A DNA stretch of 64,000 nucleotides from Crocinitomix sp. (GTDB lineage Bacteria > Bacteroidota > Bacteroidia > Flavobacteriales_D > Crocinitomicaceae): the NCBI GenBank assembly GCA_013138735.1, contig WTCE01000026.1, positions 1 through 64,000 of the forward strand, in the 5' to 3' direction. The notes beneath the pieces were generated by a model. That model ran no database searches. It was not told the DNA's origin and was given only the letters and a program-made list of their open reading frames with translations. This document shows, in pieces, positions 8,727-17,295 of this stretch. The translations under genes were made by a program, and so were the position numbers. Numbering within the stretch: the stretch's first letter is position 1; each line of letters opens with the position of its first letter.

Positions 8727-10010
8727 ATGAACGATATCATCTGCCCCAACTGCAATAAAGCCTTCAAAATAGACGAAGCTGGCTTCGCAGACATCCTCAA
8801 ACAAGTGCGCGATCATCAATTTGAAGAAGAATTGCAAAACCGCTTAAACTTGGCAGAAAAAGAAAAGTTAAATGCGGTTCAATTGGCTGAGGCGAAACTT
8901 AAAAATTCATTACAAGAAGATTTTGCGAAAAAGGATAAAGAAATAGCTGAACTGAAAGCTAAAAACGAACGCGAATTAGGAGAGAAATTAGCAAAAAAGG
9001 AAGCGGAGATCGCTGAAATGAGATCAAAAATCAGCAATGCAGAAATTGAGAAAAAATTGCAAGTAACAGAGGCCGTCAGAGCAATTGAAAAAGAGCGTGA
9101 CAACCTTGCAAATGATTTAAAAATAAAAGAAACGGAGAAGGCATTATTAGAAAAATCGATCAACGAAAAATTTACCGACAAGCTAAAGGTAAAGGACGAC
9201 ACCATCAAAATGAAGGATGATGAAATTGATCGTTTAAAAGACTTTAAATTGAAGCTTTCTACAAAAATGATTGGCGAAACATTGGAACAACATTGTGAAG
9301 CTGAATTCAACAAATTGCGTGCAACCGCTTTTCAGAATGCCTATTTTGAAAAAGACAACAATTCAAGCGGTGGAACAAAAGGTGATTTCATTTACAGTGA
9401 AAAAGACGAAGCAGGCAATGAAATCATTTCAATTATGTTTGAAATGAAGAATGAGAATGACGAAACGGCTACCAAAAAGCGAAATGAAGATTTTTTCGCA
9501 AAACTAGACAAAGACCGCACAGATAAAAAATGTGAATATGCTGTGCTAGTTTCACTACTCGAGTCAGAAAATGAATTCTATAATACAGGAATTGTTGATG
9601 TATCTTATAAATACAAGAAAATGTATGTGGTGCGTCCGCAATTTTTCATTCCTATTATCACACTTTTGCGCAATGCGGCAATGAATTCTATGCAATACAA
9701 AGCAGAGCTAAACTTGATGAAAAATCAAAGTGTGGACATCACCAATTTTGAGGAAAAAATAAACACATTTAAAGAAGGGTTTGCAAAAAATTACGACCTA
9801 GCTAGTCGTAAATTTCATATTGCTATTGTGGAAATTGATAAGACCATTAGTCATCTACAAAAAACTAAAGACGCCTTGTTATCATCAGAGAATAACCTGC
9901 GTTTGGCCAATAACAAAGCGGATGATTTAACGATCAAAAAATTAACCCACGGAAATCCTACAATGAAATCTAAATTTGATGGACTTTCAGGTGAGGGTGG
10001 TGAGGAATAA
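8727..10010 (+). CDS. DUF2130 domain protein
   Basis: The 427-residue product begins with a short Cys-x-x-Cys segment (ICPNCNKAF). A long Lys/Glu-rich coiled coil follows (about residues 35-185), then a globular part with [47 protein letters not shown] and [13 protein letters not shown], all features of DUF2130. The D-x-x-F-E-M-K pattern suggests a restriction-endonuclease-like fold, which is known only by inference for this family. The N-terminal zinc-ribbon-like start is usual. The protein should be cytoplasmic; no signal or membrane segment is seen. Function is unknown. The 200 bases before it include a short element, CTATCGCACAGTAGCGAA, related to the window's palindromic repeats. Confidence 0.85.
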   Translation: MNDIICPNCNKAFKIDEAGFADILKQVRDHQFEEELQNRLNLAEKEKLNAVQLAEAKLKNSLQEDFAKKDKEIAELKAKNERELGEKLAKKEAEIAEMRSKISNAEIEKKLQVTEAVRAIEKERDNLANDLKIKETEKALLEKSINEKFTDKLKVKDDTIKMKDDEIDRLKDFKLKLSTKMIGETLEQHCEAEFNKLRATAFQNAYFEKDNNSSGGTKGDFIYSEKDEAGNEIISIMFEMKNENDETATKKRNEDFFAKLDKDRTDKKCEYAVLVSLLESENEFYNTGIVDVSYKYKKMYVVRPQFFIPIITLLRNAAMNSMQYKAELNLMKNQSVDITNFEEKINTFKEGFAKNYDLASRKFHIAIVEIDKTISHLQKTKDALLSSENNLRLANNKADDLTIKKLTHGNPTMKSKFDGLSGEGGEE

Positions 10011-10041
10011 GAGACTTTTGATGAAAACATAATTTTCGCAA

Positions 10042-10149
10042 ATGAATAACAATCGAAAAGAAGAGGCTGAGGCCAAATTCATCTTAATTAATGAGCAGCT
10101 TGGTATTTTAGAGAGCATTAAAAATGCTAACAAGCCAAGATCTATTTAA
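10042..10149 (+). CDS. Possible 35-residue leader ORF
   Basis: ATG at 10042 opens a 35-codon ORF (MNNNRKEEAEAKFILINE, ending KPRSI) that overlaps the first 26 bases of the next gene in a different frame. Its start lies in an A-rich context (TCGCAAATG) and its composition is protein-like. It may be a translationally coupled small gene or the original N-terminus of the downstream protein separated by a frameshift. The downstream frame has a stop at 10118-10120, just before its own ATG. Confidence 0.35.
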   Translation: MNNNRKEEAEAKFILINEQLGILESIKNANKPRSI

Positions 10150-10594
10150 GCGCTACTCTTTTGAGCGCATTAAAAAGGAAGAATTTCCAATAAAAAAAGT
10201 TGTTTTGAAAGAGATCAAGAAAGTGTTAGAATCTTCATACGACCCAAGTGACTTCAGCAATTACCATCAAAATAAATTTGAAAAATTAATCGCCCATGAC
10301 TTTGAATTAAAGTACCATGTCGACTGGAAAAAACAGTTAATTATACAAGCTGAATATTGGATGAGAGATGACGCCTTAATACTTAAACATCTCAAACTTG
10401 AAAACGCAAAGGCTATTGCTGATTTCACAGATTCACTCACACTCTTTTTCATTGATAAAAAAATGGAAATGCACACCATTGAAGGAGCCATAAAAAGAGC
10501 ACTTCCATGGCACTGGGGAGGTGTTTATTATGATGATTTCTTTTTCGACACGGAGGAGATTGTGTACCATCTTCATTTTGAGGAAAATGATTGA
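10124..10594 (+). CDS. Hypothetical cytoplasmic protein
   Basis: The 156-residue product begins MLTSQDLFKRYSFERIKKEE and has no signal peptide or membrane segment. It is rich in charged and aromatic residues, with a C-terminal stretch RALPWHWGGVYYDDFFFD followed by YHLHFEEND. No family was recognised. The ATG at 10124 is the first start after an in-frame stop at 10118-10120. A small ORF overlaps its start, so the true N-terminus could be longer if the region holds a frameshift. It is followed by a GC-rich palindrome at 10615-10635. Confidence 0.65.
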   Translation: MLTSQDLFKRYSFERIKKEEFPIKKVVLKEIKKVLESSYDPSDFSNYHQNKFEKLIAHDFELKYHVDWKKQLIIQAEYWMRDDALILKHLKLENAKAIADFTDSLTLFFIDKKMEMHTIEGAIKRALPWHWGGVYYDDFFFDTEEIVYHLHFEEND

Positions 10595-10614
10595 ATTGAA
10601 TACTCAGCCCGCTG

Positions 10615-10635
10615 CCGCGCGACTGTATCGCGCGG
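10615..10635. repeat. GC-rich palindromic element
   Basis: A perfect 8-bp stem CCGCGCGA / TCGCGCGG surrounds a 5-base loop and is followed directly by TAGCGAAG, the tail shared by other palindromic elements in the window. It stands out sharply from the AT-rich surroundings and sits between two genes read in the same direction. Confidence 0.6.
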
Positions 10636-10742
10636 TAGCGAAGTGTAACAGAACCGCCCAATTCAAATATCATTAATAAATGATTCAGCCCATTTTCAAT
10701 TTGAAATCGTTAAATTTATTCCAACTTCTAATAAAGCTCCTC

Positions 10743-11132
10743 ATGTATAAAGTACTTTCGCTAATTGTATTCGCATCCCTCCTCTCCTGCTCAGATGATT
10801 GCAGCGAGTGCGAACAGAAGCTCAATATACTCATGCATTCTACGTCTACGCCATTAGACCTTCCGAAATCGCCAGTAGTTGAATACGGAATTGATGAAAC
10901 CGTCCTTACAATTGAAGTAACGGCTGAAAACAAGTACCGATTAGACGGTGAACTTTATGAATACGAGAATTTGGAGCCAATAATTTACAACCTGATTGGC
11001 ACACCAGAATTAGAGAGCGAAACGATAAAAATCGAAGGACATCCTCAAGCAGACTACGAAGCCGTATTTAAATTAATCGCATTTTGCCAAGTGAATAACC
11101 TCAGTCCAGTGTTGGTGTTTACTGGCGAATAG
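10743..11132 (+). CDS. Lipoprotein with ExbD-like periplasmic domain
   Basis: From the ATG at 10743 the 129-residue product starts MYKVLSLIVFASLLSC, an ideal lipoprotein signal with the lipobox LLSC. An upstream ATG at 10680 adds 21 residues and spoils the signal. After a short linker containing LDLPKS, the last 75 residues read VLTIEVTAENKYRLDGELYE, then LEPIIYNLIG, then TIKIEGHPQADYEAVFKLIAFCQVNNL. This matches the order of the ExbD/TolR periplasmic domain: strand, a small dGelv turn, helix, I-x-A-x-x-x-V-x-Y-x-x-V-x-x-V, and a strand. The ExbD transmembrane helix and its aspartate are replaced by a lipid anchor. It cannot couple to the proton gradient by itself, so its role is unclear. Confidence 0.6.
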   Translation: MYKVLSLIVFASLLSCSDDCSECEQKLNILMHSTSTPLDLPKSPVVEYGIDETVLTIEVTAENKYRLDGELYEYENLEPIIYNLIGTPELESETIKIEGHPQADYEAVFKLIAFCQVNNLSPVLVFTGE

Positions 11133-11271
11133 AATGCTAGTTTAATTTCATTATTCTATCGTAGCCGCCGCTCCGTGCCATTGAACAAATTAACTTCTGT
11201 TTAATAGAAAAACGAATCAGATAAAACGATTTGCTTGTTATTTATGGTAAATATTCTCTATCTTACTCAGA

Positions 11272-12498
11272 ATGAGAAGCCTTCTCTTATTCTACAGTTT
11301 ATTCATCATGCTTTCAGCACAGGGACAATGGACGATTATTACTGATTCCGTTGGGTATGGAACGTATTATACAGACATGCACTTTGTTGATGATGAAACT
11401 GGGTATATAGTTGGCAAAAGAAATTCAAGACCGGCTATTTTCAGGACTTTTGATAGTGGGGTGACGTGGGATACTGTTTACGTTGACAGCGTTTCAGGAG
11501 CTTATCATGCGACGCAAACACTTCATGATGTTTATTTTCCCGATCCTAAGATTGGTTATATCGTAGGTCATTGGGACATTTTTAAAACATCCGACTACGG
11601 CCTAACTTGGATTATCGTGGACACCACAGATGAAACAGGTGTTGTAGGCAATCAACAGGACATTATATTCATTAATCAGGACACAGGCTTTGTTGGTTGG
11701 GCTGATTATGGTTCTGGAGGATTAATAACAACCGACGGAGGTTGGACGTGGACAAATGCTCCAGGACTTGGCGAGGTGCGAGAATTTAATGAGTATAACG
11801 GAAAGATTACTGCTTGCGCTAGTAACTGGTATGAACTAGATGAAGAATCACTTACTTGGACTGCCTTTCCCCCACCTTCATTTGGTGCTGGGCATTTTTG
11901 GAAAGACTGTATAAAACACAATGACAAACATTTCGTAATAGCAAATAATTTATATGCTGAAACAGTCGATTTGGGAGACAATTGGAGTGCCTATTCGATA
12001 GGATATGGTATCACAAATAAGATCTATTTTTATGATGACACGCTTGGTTTTCTTGCCGGCGGATTAAGTGGCGCCTCAAAAACGACTGACGGAGGCATGA
12101 CCTGGTACAGTTGCACAGTTGACAACCTTGAAACAACAATGTCCATCAATTTAAAAGCGATTCAAATGATCTCTCCCTCAAAGGGGTTTGGGATAAGTGA
12201 AAACGGCATTTATATTACCAATAACGCCGGAGGAACAGGAGTTGAAACAGCTTTTCTTAGTCTTGAGTCCTTAAGCACAGAAAGGATAACGCTCTACCCA
12301 AATCCTGTTCAAAATGTTTTATATATCGAAACGGGAGAAAACAACATTGACAAGGTAAGCATCTATGATTTAAGCGGTAAACTTGTTTTTGAATCGCATC
12401 AAAATGAGCTCGACATAAAAGACCTCAGCTCAGGAAGCTATGTCATTACAATTCAATCTGATGGTCAACTTTATTCAAGCAAATTCATTAAGGAATAA
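11272..12498 (+). CDS. YCF48/BNR-like propeller protein, T9SS cargo
   Basis: The 408-residue product has a signal peptide (MRSLLLFYSLFIMLSAQGQ). Repeats of the type FVDDETGYIVG, FRTFDSGVTWDTVY, IGYIVGHWDIFKTSDYGLTW and GASKTTDGGMTW form a BNR/Ycf48-like beta-propeller across about residues 20-310. The C-terminus has a T9SS type A domain (LYPNPVQNVLYIE, then LSSGSYVITIQ and SSKFIKE). Such proteins are secreted and often surface-bound; the ligand is unknown. It lies just before the Fur-tail fragment, and its stop codon at 12496-12498 is almost at the boundary of that duplicated segment. Confidence 0.86.
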   Translation: MRSLLLFYSLFIMLSAQGQWTIITDSVGYGTYYTDMHFVDDETGYIVGKRNSRPAIFRTFDSGVTWDTVYVDSVSGAYHATQTLHDVYFPDPKIGYIVGHWDIFKTSDYGLTWIIVDTTDETGVVGNQQDIIFINQDTGFVGWADYGSGGLITTDGGWTWTNAPGLGEVREFNEYNGKITACASNWYELDEESLTWTAFPPPSFGAGHFWKDCIKHNDKHFVIANNLYAETVDLGDNWSAYSIGYGITNKIYFYDDTLGFLAGGLSGASKTTDGGMTWYSCTVDNLETTMSINLKAIQMISPSKGFGISENGIYITNNAGGTGVETAFLSLESLSTERITLYPNPVQNVLYIETGENNIDKVSIYDLSGKLVFESHQNELDIKDLSSGSYVITIQSDGQLYSSKFIKE

Positions 12499-12499
12499 C

Positions 12500-12547
12500 T
12501 CAAACATTACAGTCCTTGCACAAACCCGTCGCTTGAATTTCTAGTTC
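12500..12547 (-). pseudogene. Fragment of a Fur-family gene (3' end only)
   Basis: Read on the minus strand, these bases encode ELEIQATGLCKDCNV and a TGA stop. That is almost identical to the end of the intact Fur-family gene at 16818-17216 (LEIQATGLCVECNV). The 46-bp cores differ at only four positions, and the last 28 bp are identical. No upstream portion of the gene is recognisable beyond 12547, so this is a detached 3' tail. The CxxC at the end is the usual structural zinc-binding pair of the family, and CKDC is its more common form. Confidence 0.8.
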
Positions 12548-12653
12548 CTATTCCTTCTAAGTATCAGAGCTCTATATTAAATAGTAAAATTAATGCGGCT
12601 CCACCAATGATTAGCCCAACTCGAATAACCAATAATTTAGTTGTTTTTCAAAG

Positions 12654-13196
12654 TCATTCTGGGTTTAAGTTCTTTTGTAATTGTTTGGAAACGGGTAACC
12701 AATCAAAGTGATTGAAACCTAAGAGTTTGCTTACAAACACATTGGGGAAAGTTACAATTGAATTATTATGGGCTGCAACTAAACCGTCAATATAAAGTCG
12801 TTTTGAAGAAATATCACCCCTTAAATCATCCCAAGTATATTCAAAATGTGAAAGCATTGTATTATATTTTAGTTCAGGATATTTTTCAGCCTGAATAAAG
12901 ATATTTTTCACAGCCACGACCCCTTCATTTTCTAACGTTTCTTCTACGCTTGAACTTGCAGTAGATAATCCCTTGATTTTCTCAATTAAATCTTTCTCTA
13001 AGTTCATCCGTTGCTCTGAGAAATCAAGCAGATCTAAAATTAAATCTGTTCTTTCAATAAAAAGGGCATCCAACGAAGAAATTGCATTTTCAATTTGATT
13101 TCGATTTTTCAAAAGCCGTATATATTTTGAAATTAGGGCTGCTAATAAAACAATCCCAATGCTTATAAAGAATAAATATTGTGTGTTTAAAACCAT
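12654..13196 (-). CDS. LemA family protein
   Basis: The 180-residue product starts with one transmembrane helix (about residues 6-27) followed by NRNQIENAISSLDALFIERTDLI, then YPELKYNTMLSHFEYTWDDL and SIVTFPNVFVSKLLGFNHFDW. These are the LemA signatures: an N-terminal anchor and helical bundle, the YPeLkaN motif, and the FPs-n-v-A-k-l-f-g-F end. LemA proteins are membrane-anchored helical-bundle proteins of poorly understood role, often beside a TPM domain protein; none is present here. It is the first gene inside the block bracketed by the two Fur-tail copies. Confidence 0.85.
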   Translation of the reverse strand: MVLNTQYLFFISIGIVLLAALISKYIRLLKNRNQIENAISSLDALFIERTDLILDLLDFSEQRMNLEKDLIEKIKGLSTASSSVEETLENEGVVAVKNIFIQAEKYPELKYNTMLSHFEYTWDDLRGDISSKRLYIDGLVAAHNNSIVTFPNVFVSKLLGFNHFDWLPVSKQLQKNLNPE

Positions 13197-13323
13197 AGTT
13201 GATTTATTGATTTGTACAATTAACTAATAATGATGACCCGTTTAGAATTTTTAAAGTTGATTCAGTATGAATTGAGGTCATTTATCAACCTTATTTGCGC
13301 AATAATTATTTGCCACTTTAGTT

Positions 13324-13938
13324 TTAATCCATTGACATAATTACCGCTCCATTCTCATCCATTTCAAATTCAAACTCATAATAGTTTGTTACAACATCTC
13401 TCCCTTCTATATGATCGTTTTCCCCTTCAAGTAAACAATTTAAAATAAAGGTGTCAGCACGCTTATTATCCTCAAATTCGATCTGATACTCATATAAACT
13501 ATGATCAACATATTCAGAAGAGATAAGGCTTTTAGCCGTTTCAATATTCTTTTCAATCAAGTTGAAATCGATATCACTAATTTTTTTTGGCTCGTTTTTT
13601 TTATGTACTCGGACAGAGAACTCACTATCAATTATTGAAATATTTGGTTCACCTTCTTGCGTTAATTGGAAATCTATCCGATTCAAGGTTTCTTCTTGCG
13701 CCTCATCACTTGTTACAATGCTAATTGCATCCATTGACGTTTCTAACTCTGTCTGTGATGTCAATCTAATTTCATAGGCCAATACGTCTCCTGCGGCAGC
13801 TATAATTTCCTTTTTAACTTCGGCTATCTCACCTGGTTTATCTAAATCATAGATACTTTCTTTATTGCCGCAAGCTGCTAATGCAATTAAAACTCCTATT
13901 GAAAGAAATATTTTAGTTCTTGTCTTTTCTCTTTTCAT
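13324..13938 (-). CDS. Hypothetical lipoprotein
   Basis: From the ATG at 13938 the 204-residue product begins MKREKTRTKIFLSIGVLIALAACGN, a lipoprotein signal with lipobox ALAAC. The ATG at 14022 would add a 28-residue segment ahead of it and is unlikely. The mature part is acidic, with alternating beta patterns (DVLAYEIRLTSQTEL, INISIIDSEF-like strands, YEYQIEFEDNKRADTF) and ends in EFEMDENGAVIMSMD. No family was recognised. It is not obviously in an operon with its neighbours. Confidence 0.65.
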   Translation of the reverse strand: MKREKTRTKIFLSIGVLIALAACGNKESIYDLDKPGEIAEVKKEIIAAAGDVLAYEIRLTSQTELETSMDAISIVTSDEAQEETLNRIDFQLTQEGEPNISIIDSEFSVRVHKKNEPKKISDIDFNLIEKNIETAKSLISSEYVDHSLYEYQIEFEDNKRADTFILNCLLEGENDHIEGRDVVTNYYEFEFEMDENGAVIMSMD

Positions 13939-14140
13939 ATCAACTATTTTTTTGTTTTTATCAAAGGGAATGAAAAAAGAAGGAGAAAAAAAACCAAATA
14001 AGTATTCGCTCAGTACGATCAATTTTTCGTCACAAGTGAATTTGTTTTTGTTTTGAAGATTTTAACAATAAGCGTTCAATGATAAGTATTCCATTGCCGT
14101 TACAAGGGGGAAACGTTCTAGTTGCTGATCCAATTTCGGA

Positions 14141-14875
14141 TTAAAGACCTCCAAATATTTTGGCCATAATACTATCCTTTTTTCTAATCGAAACGGCTAT
14201 TTTATCACCATTTTTGAGAAATAGAAAACGGGTTTTGTCATACCTATCTATAAAAGAAATATTAACTAAATAGGATTGATGTGTTCTAACAAATGTAGCG
14301 GCAGGAAGTTGATTGACAAAGTCCTTTAAAGGCTTTGACACTACAAATTTTCGCCCGTCTGACAAAAAAAATGTTGTATAACCACTATCCGCTTTGCAAT
14401 ACATGAGGTGTTCAAAGTCAACAATTTGAAAACTGTCTTGCATTCGCAATACGATTCGATCATTTTTTCCAATAAATTGATCTTTAACAACAGTCATTCG
14501 TTCTTGCGTTTGGTTCTGCGTGATAGCCATTACTTTTTGAATGGCTTCATCTAGTTCCCCCGAATCGATTGGTTTCAAAATATAATCTACAGCTCCGCAT
14601 CTTAATGCTTTCAAAACATAATCTTCGTAAGCTGTAATAAAAATTATCTTGAAATTTATTTCTGCTATTTGATCTAAAAAGTCAAAGCCATTTCCATCTT
14701 TTAAATTGATATCTAAAAACACCAAGTCCGGAGATGTCGCCTTGCAAAGCAAAAGAGCATCTTGAACAGATTCGCTTTCACCAAGAATTGTTACTTCACT
14801 AGAAAGGTTATTAAGATTTGCTTTTAAAGCTTCTCTTGCATATGCCTCATCTTCAATTATTATAGCTTTAATCAT
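14141..14875 (-). CDS. LytTR-family response regulator
   Basis: The 244-residue product has an N-terminal receiver domain (MIKAIIIEDEAYAREALK, phospho-acceptor Asp in DLVFLDINLKDGNG at about 55, conserved Thr/Lys in FITAYEDYVLKAL and DYILKPI). A C-terminal LytTR DNA-binding domain follows (about residues 140-244, with FVRTHQSYLVN and DKTRFLFLKNGDKIAVS). It overlaps the 3' end of the upstream histidine-kinase gene by eight bases and must be its partner. LytTR regulators bind paired direct repeats in target promoters; the targets cannot be inferred here. Confidence 0.92.
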   Translation of the reverse strand: MIKAIIIEDEAYAREALKANLNNLSSEVTILGESESVQDALLLCKATSPDLVFLDINLKDGNGFDFLDQIAEINFKIIFITAYEDYVLKALRCGAVDYILKPIDSGELDEAIQKVMAITQNQTQERMTVVKDQFIGKNDRIVLRMQDSFQIVDFEHLMYCKADSGYTTFFLSDGRKFVVSKPLKDFVNQLPAATFVRTHQSYLVNISFIDRYDKTRFLFLKNGDKIAVSIRKKDSIMAKIFGGL

Positions 14876-16556
14876 TGGTGTATGGAATTGTTAATAGTAC
14901 AATTGTTCCTTGCTCATTTTCCTTTTCTCGGTCAAAAACTACCAAGTCAGCCTTTGCTTTAAACTCTTTCGCCAGCAGTTTCATTCGTTCTGCCGTAATA
15001 GTAGTTGACAAGGATTCCTTTTTCGGAACTATTGAGGCTTCAGAAACGGTGTTTACACCAATTCCATTATCAATAATTTGGCAAATGAGCGACTGCTTCT
15101 CTAAATAAATATTAATCTTTAGATTACCCTTTCTGTCAATATTTTTAAATCCATGATCAATGGCATTTTCAACAAAAGGCTGGATCAACATTGGTGGAAT
15201 GTAGGTGTTTTCTCCATTAATATTTTCACCCACCTCAATTAAAAAATCAAAAGCTTCACTGAATCTTGCCTTTTGTAGCTCTAAATAATTCTTAATTGCT
15301 TCTAACTCATCATCAAGAGACACCACTTTATGACGCGAGTTTTGTAAAATGAGTCGAACAAGTCTGGAAAATTTGGACAAATAATTTGCAGCCGTTTCTC
15401 TTTTTCCACTAAGGATCATACCTTGAATTGTAGCTAATGAATTAAATAGAAAATGCGGCGTAATTTGTGAGCGTAAAAGCTGTTGATTGATTAGCAAATA
15501 ATCGCGACTCGTTTTAAGGTTTTTATATCTCAAATATACGAGGAGACTACCCCCAAATATGACAACAAATAGAACAATAATAATCCATATTAGAATCTGC
15601 TCACGTGATCTTTCCAATTCTTCGCTAGTAAGTACTATTCTAGTTTTTAGGTTATCCTCTCGATCATAAGAATTTTTAAGATCTTGTATTTCTTGATTCA
15701 AACTTTCTTGGAAAAGAAAATTATTCAATTCCTTCATTTTTTCAACATAAACAAAGGCCGAATCAACCATTCCAAGTTTTGAATATGCAATGTAATAGTT
15801 TTGAAAAACTAATTCATAAACGGGATTATTTTCATCTAATTCTACTCTTGCTGCCGTATCAAGATAAATTAATGCCGTTTCGAAATCATTTAATTCCACG
15901 TAAGACGAAGATAAATTTGAATAACAAAGTACTTTTCCATAATTATCGCCATCAGCTTTAAAAGAAAGCGATTGTTTTGTGCAATAAATGCTTGAATCTA
16001 AATCACCTTTTTCAGCATAAATAATGGCGAAATTCGTGAAATATTCACCCTGTCTTCGATCAGCTACAATTGCGTCATAATCTATCTTACTGTAAATTTC
16101 ATAAGCTAATTCATTCTCGTCATTTTCATGACGAAACAATCCTAGCAGCAAATTCAGATAGGCAATTCCCATTGAATCGCTTTCACTATAGTGTCGAAGC
16201 GTAAATTGAGCAGATTCAATGCCTCCCTCAAAGTCTTTAAGGAAATATAAATTCTCTGTTTTATATCGAGAGGCTTTTATAATGTTTGTTGTATCGTTTT
16301 TTTCCAAAGATTTATGAAGCCATTTTTCTGAATACATTAGACCATTCTTAAAATCTCCCATTGCCATGTAGGCATAAATCAAATATACATAATCCGAAGG
16401 CTTACAAATTGGCATATCAATAATTGGCACTAAGCCTTCAACTATAGGTTCGAATTTACCTTGCGCTGCTAATTCAATCACAATTTCTTCTCGATCCTTT
16501 GAGTAGCAATTAAATCCGACAAATAGAAATAATATGAAATGGAATCTAGCTAACAT
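14868..16556 (-). CDS. LytS-type sensor histidine kinase with TPR sensor region
   Basis: The 562-residue product has a signal or anchor at the N-terminus, TPR-like repeats over about residues 20-290, a coiled coil and one transmembrane helix (WIIIVLFVVIFGGSLLVYL, about 325-345). A His_kinase domain (QLLRSQITPHFLFNSL, His at about 366) and an HATPase domain with IPPMLIQPFVENAIDHGF (N box) and DNGIG (G1) follow. The topology puts the TPR region in the periplasm and the kinase in the cytoplasm. It forms a two-component pair with the overlapping LytTR regulator. TPR-fused LytS-type kinases are common in Bacteroidota; the stimulus is unknown. Confidence 0.92.
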   Translation of the reverse strand: MLARFHFILFLFVGFNCYSKDREEIVIELAAQGKFEPIVEGLVPIIDMPICKPSDYVYLIYAYMAMGDFKNGLMYSEKWLHKSLEKNDTTNIIKASRYKTENLYFLKDFEGGIESAQFTLRHYSESDSMGIAYLNLLLGLFRHENDENELAYEIYSKIDYDAIVADRRQGEYFTNFAIIYAEKGDLDSSIYCTKQSLSFKADGDNYGKVLCYSNLSSSYVELNDFETALIYLDTAARVELDENNPVYELVFQNYYIAYSKLGMVDSAFVYVEKMKELNNFLFQESLNQEIQDLKNSYDREDNLKTRIVLTSEELERSREQILIWIIIVLFVVIFGGSLLVYLRYKNLKTSRDYLLINQQLLRSQITPHFLFNSLATIQGMILSGKRETAANYLSKFSRLVRLILQNSRHKVVSLDDELEAIKNYLELQKARFSEAFDFLIEVGENINGENTYIPPMLIQPFVENAIDHGFKNIDRKGNLKINIYLEKQSLICQIIDNGIGVNTVSEASIVPKKESLSTTITAERMKLLAKEFKAKADLVVFDREKENEQGTIVLLTIPYTND

Positions 16557-16817
16557 TAATTAAAAATTTTATTTAAATAAAGTGTTATTTATGTTGAACA
16601 AACCTCAAATGGTTCATAAACATAACCGATTCTTTAATTTGCTCTCAAGATGTTTATAATATTTCGATTTTCAAATTCTTAGGTTGCTTATTTCAATAAA
16701 GCATTACTATCGCTACGTTGCAGTATAAGCGTTATCATAGATACTATAGCAATCTAAGCAAGAGAAGAATCTTGTTTATAACTAAGGTAAGGTACTATCG
16801 TTTAAAAAAAACAACTT

Positions 16818-17216
16818 TCAAACATTACACTCCACACACAAACCCGTCGCTTGAATTTCTAGTTGATCAATTTGATAACCGGGTAAAACAATCGCCGGAA
16901 ATGGATCTACCTCCACACAAAAAATAGTGCTGCATTGCTTGCATTTAAAATGAACATGTTGATGATTATGTGTCACCTGGTCACAATCACGGCAAATTGC
17001 ATAATTCGATTCTTCGCCACTAATTGTAATTTCATGAATGATTCCTTTTTCTAAAAAAATTTTAATGGTACGGTATAAAGTTATACGGTTATAACCCTCT
17101 AACGCCTTCTCAATCGTTGAAAGTGGAATAGCATTTTCATGTTGACAAAAAATTGCCAAAACTTCCTTTCTGAAAGGTGTTTTACTTAATTTTTTATCAG
17201 CTAATAAATCTTTCAT
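16818..17216 (-). CDS. Fur-family metalloregulator, Zur-like
   Basis: The 132-residue product begins MKDLLADKKLSKTPFRKEVLA, a Fur winged-helix domain with PLSTIEKAL and NRITLYRTIKIFLEKGIIH. The dimerisation part carries metal ligands (HNHQHVHFKCKQC, then FCVEVDPFP, and the terminal GLCVEC). The two CxxC pairs form the structural zinc site. The ATG at 17216 is chosen because longer starts would place the palindromic operator at 17227-17245 inside the gene. It is divergent from a TonB receptor, with two matching palindromes between them. That supports autoregulation and control of metal uptake; zinc is the best guess from the receptor and operator, though Fur or another metal is possible. Confidence 0.88.
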   Translation of the reverse strand: MKDLLADKKLSKTPFRKEVLAIFCQHENAIPLSTIEKALEGYNRITLYRTIKIFLEKGIIHEITISGEESNYAICRDCDQVTHNHQHVHFKCKQCSTIFCVEVDPFPAIVLPGYQIDQLEIQATGLCVECNV

Positions 17217-17226
17217 AAAAAAACTA

Positions 17227-17245
17227 ATTGCAACAATGTTGCAAT
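17227..17245. promoter_or_regulatory. Fur-family operator 1 (perfect palindrome)
   Basis: ATTGCAACAATGTTGCAAT is a perfect 9-1-9 inverted repeat lying 10 bases upstream of the Zur-like start codon. A second copy lies 37 bp away (centre to centre). The spacing and location fit a repressor dimer site controlling the regulator gene itself. Binding is inferred. Confidence 0.7.
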
Positions 17246-17263
17246 TATCTAAATTCATGTATA

Positions 17264-17282
17264 TTTGCAACATTGTTACAAA
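17264..17282. promoter_or_regulatory. Fur-family operator 2 (near-perfect palindrome)
   Basis: TTTGCAACATTGTTACAAA is a 9-1-9 inverted repeat with one broken pair. It shares the TTGCAACA-n-TGTT core with operator 1 and ends 13 bases before the receptor start codon. It probably controls the TonB receptor transcript. Binding is inferred. Confidence 0.65.
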
Positions 17283-17295
17283 TATAAGGGATTGA

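Noticed and set aside
16718-16927. 69-codon ORF upstream of the Zur-like gene on the plus strand
   Set aside because: It overlaps the 3' end of the Zur-like gene antisense and its product is low-complexity Tyr/Arg/Lys; the intact regulator on the minus strand is the clear gene.
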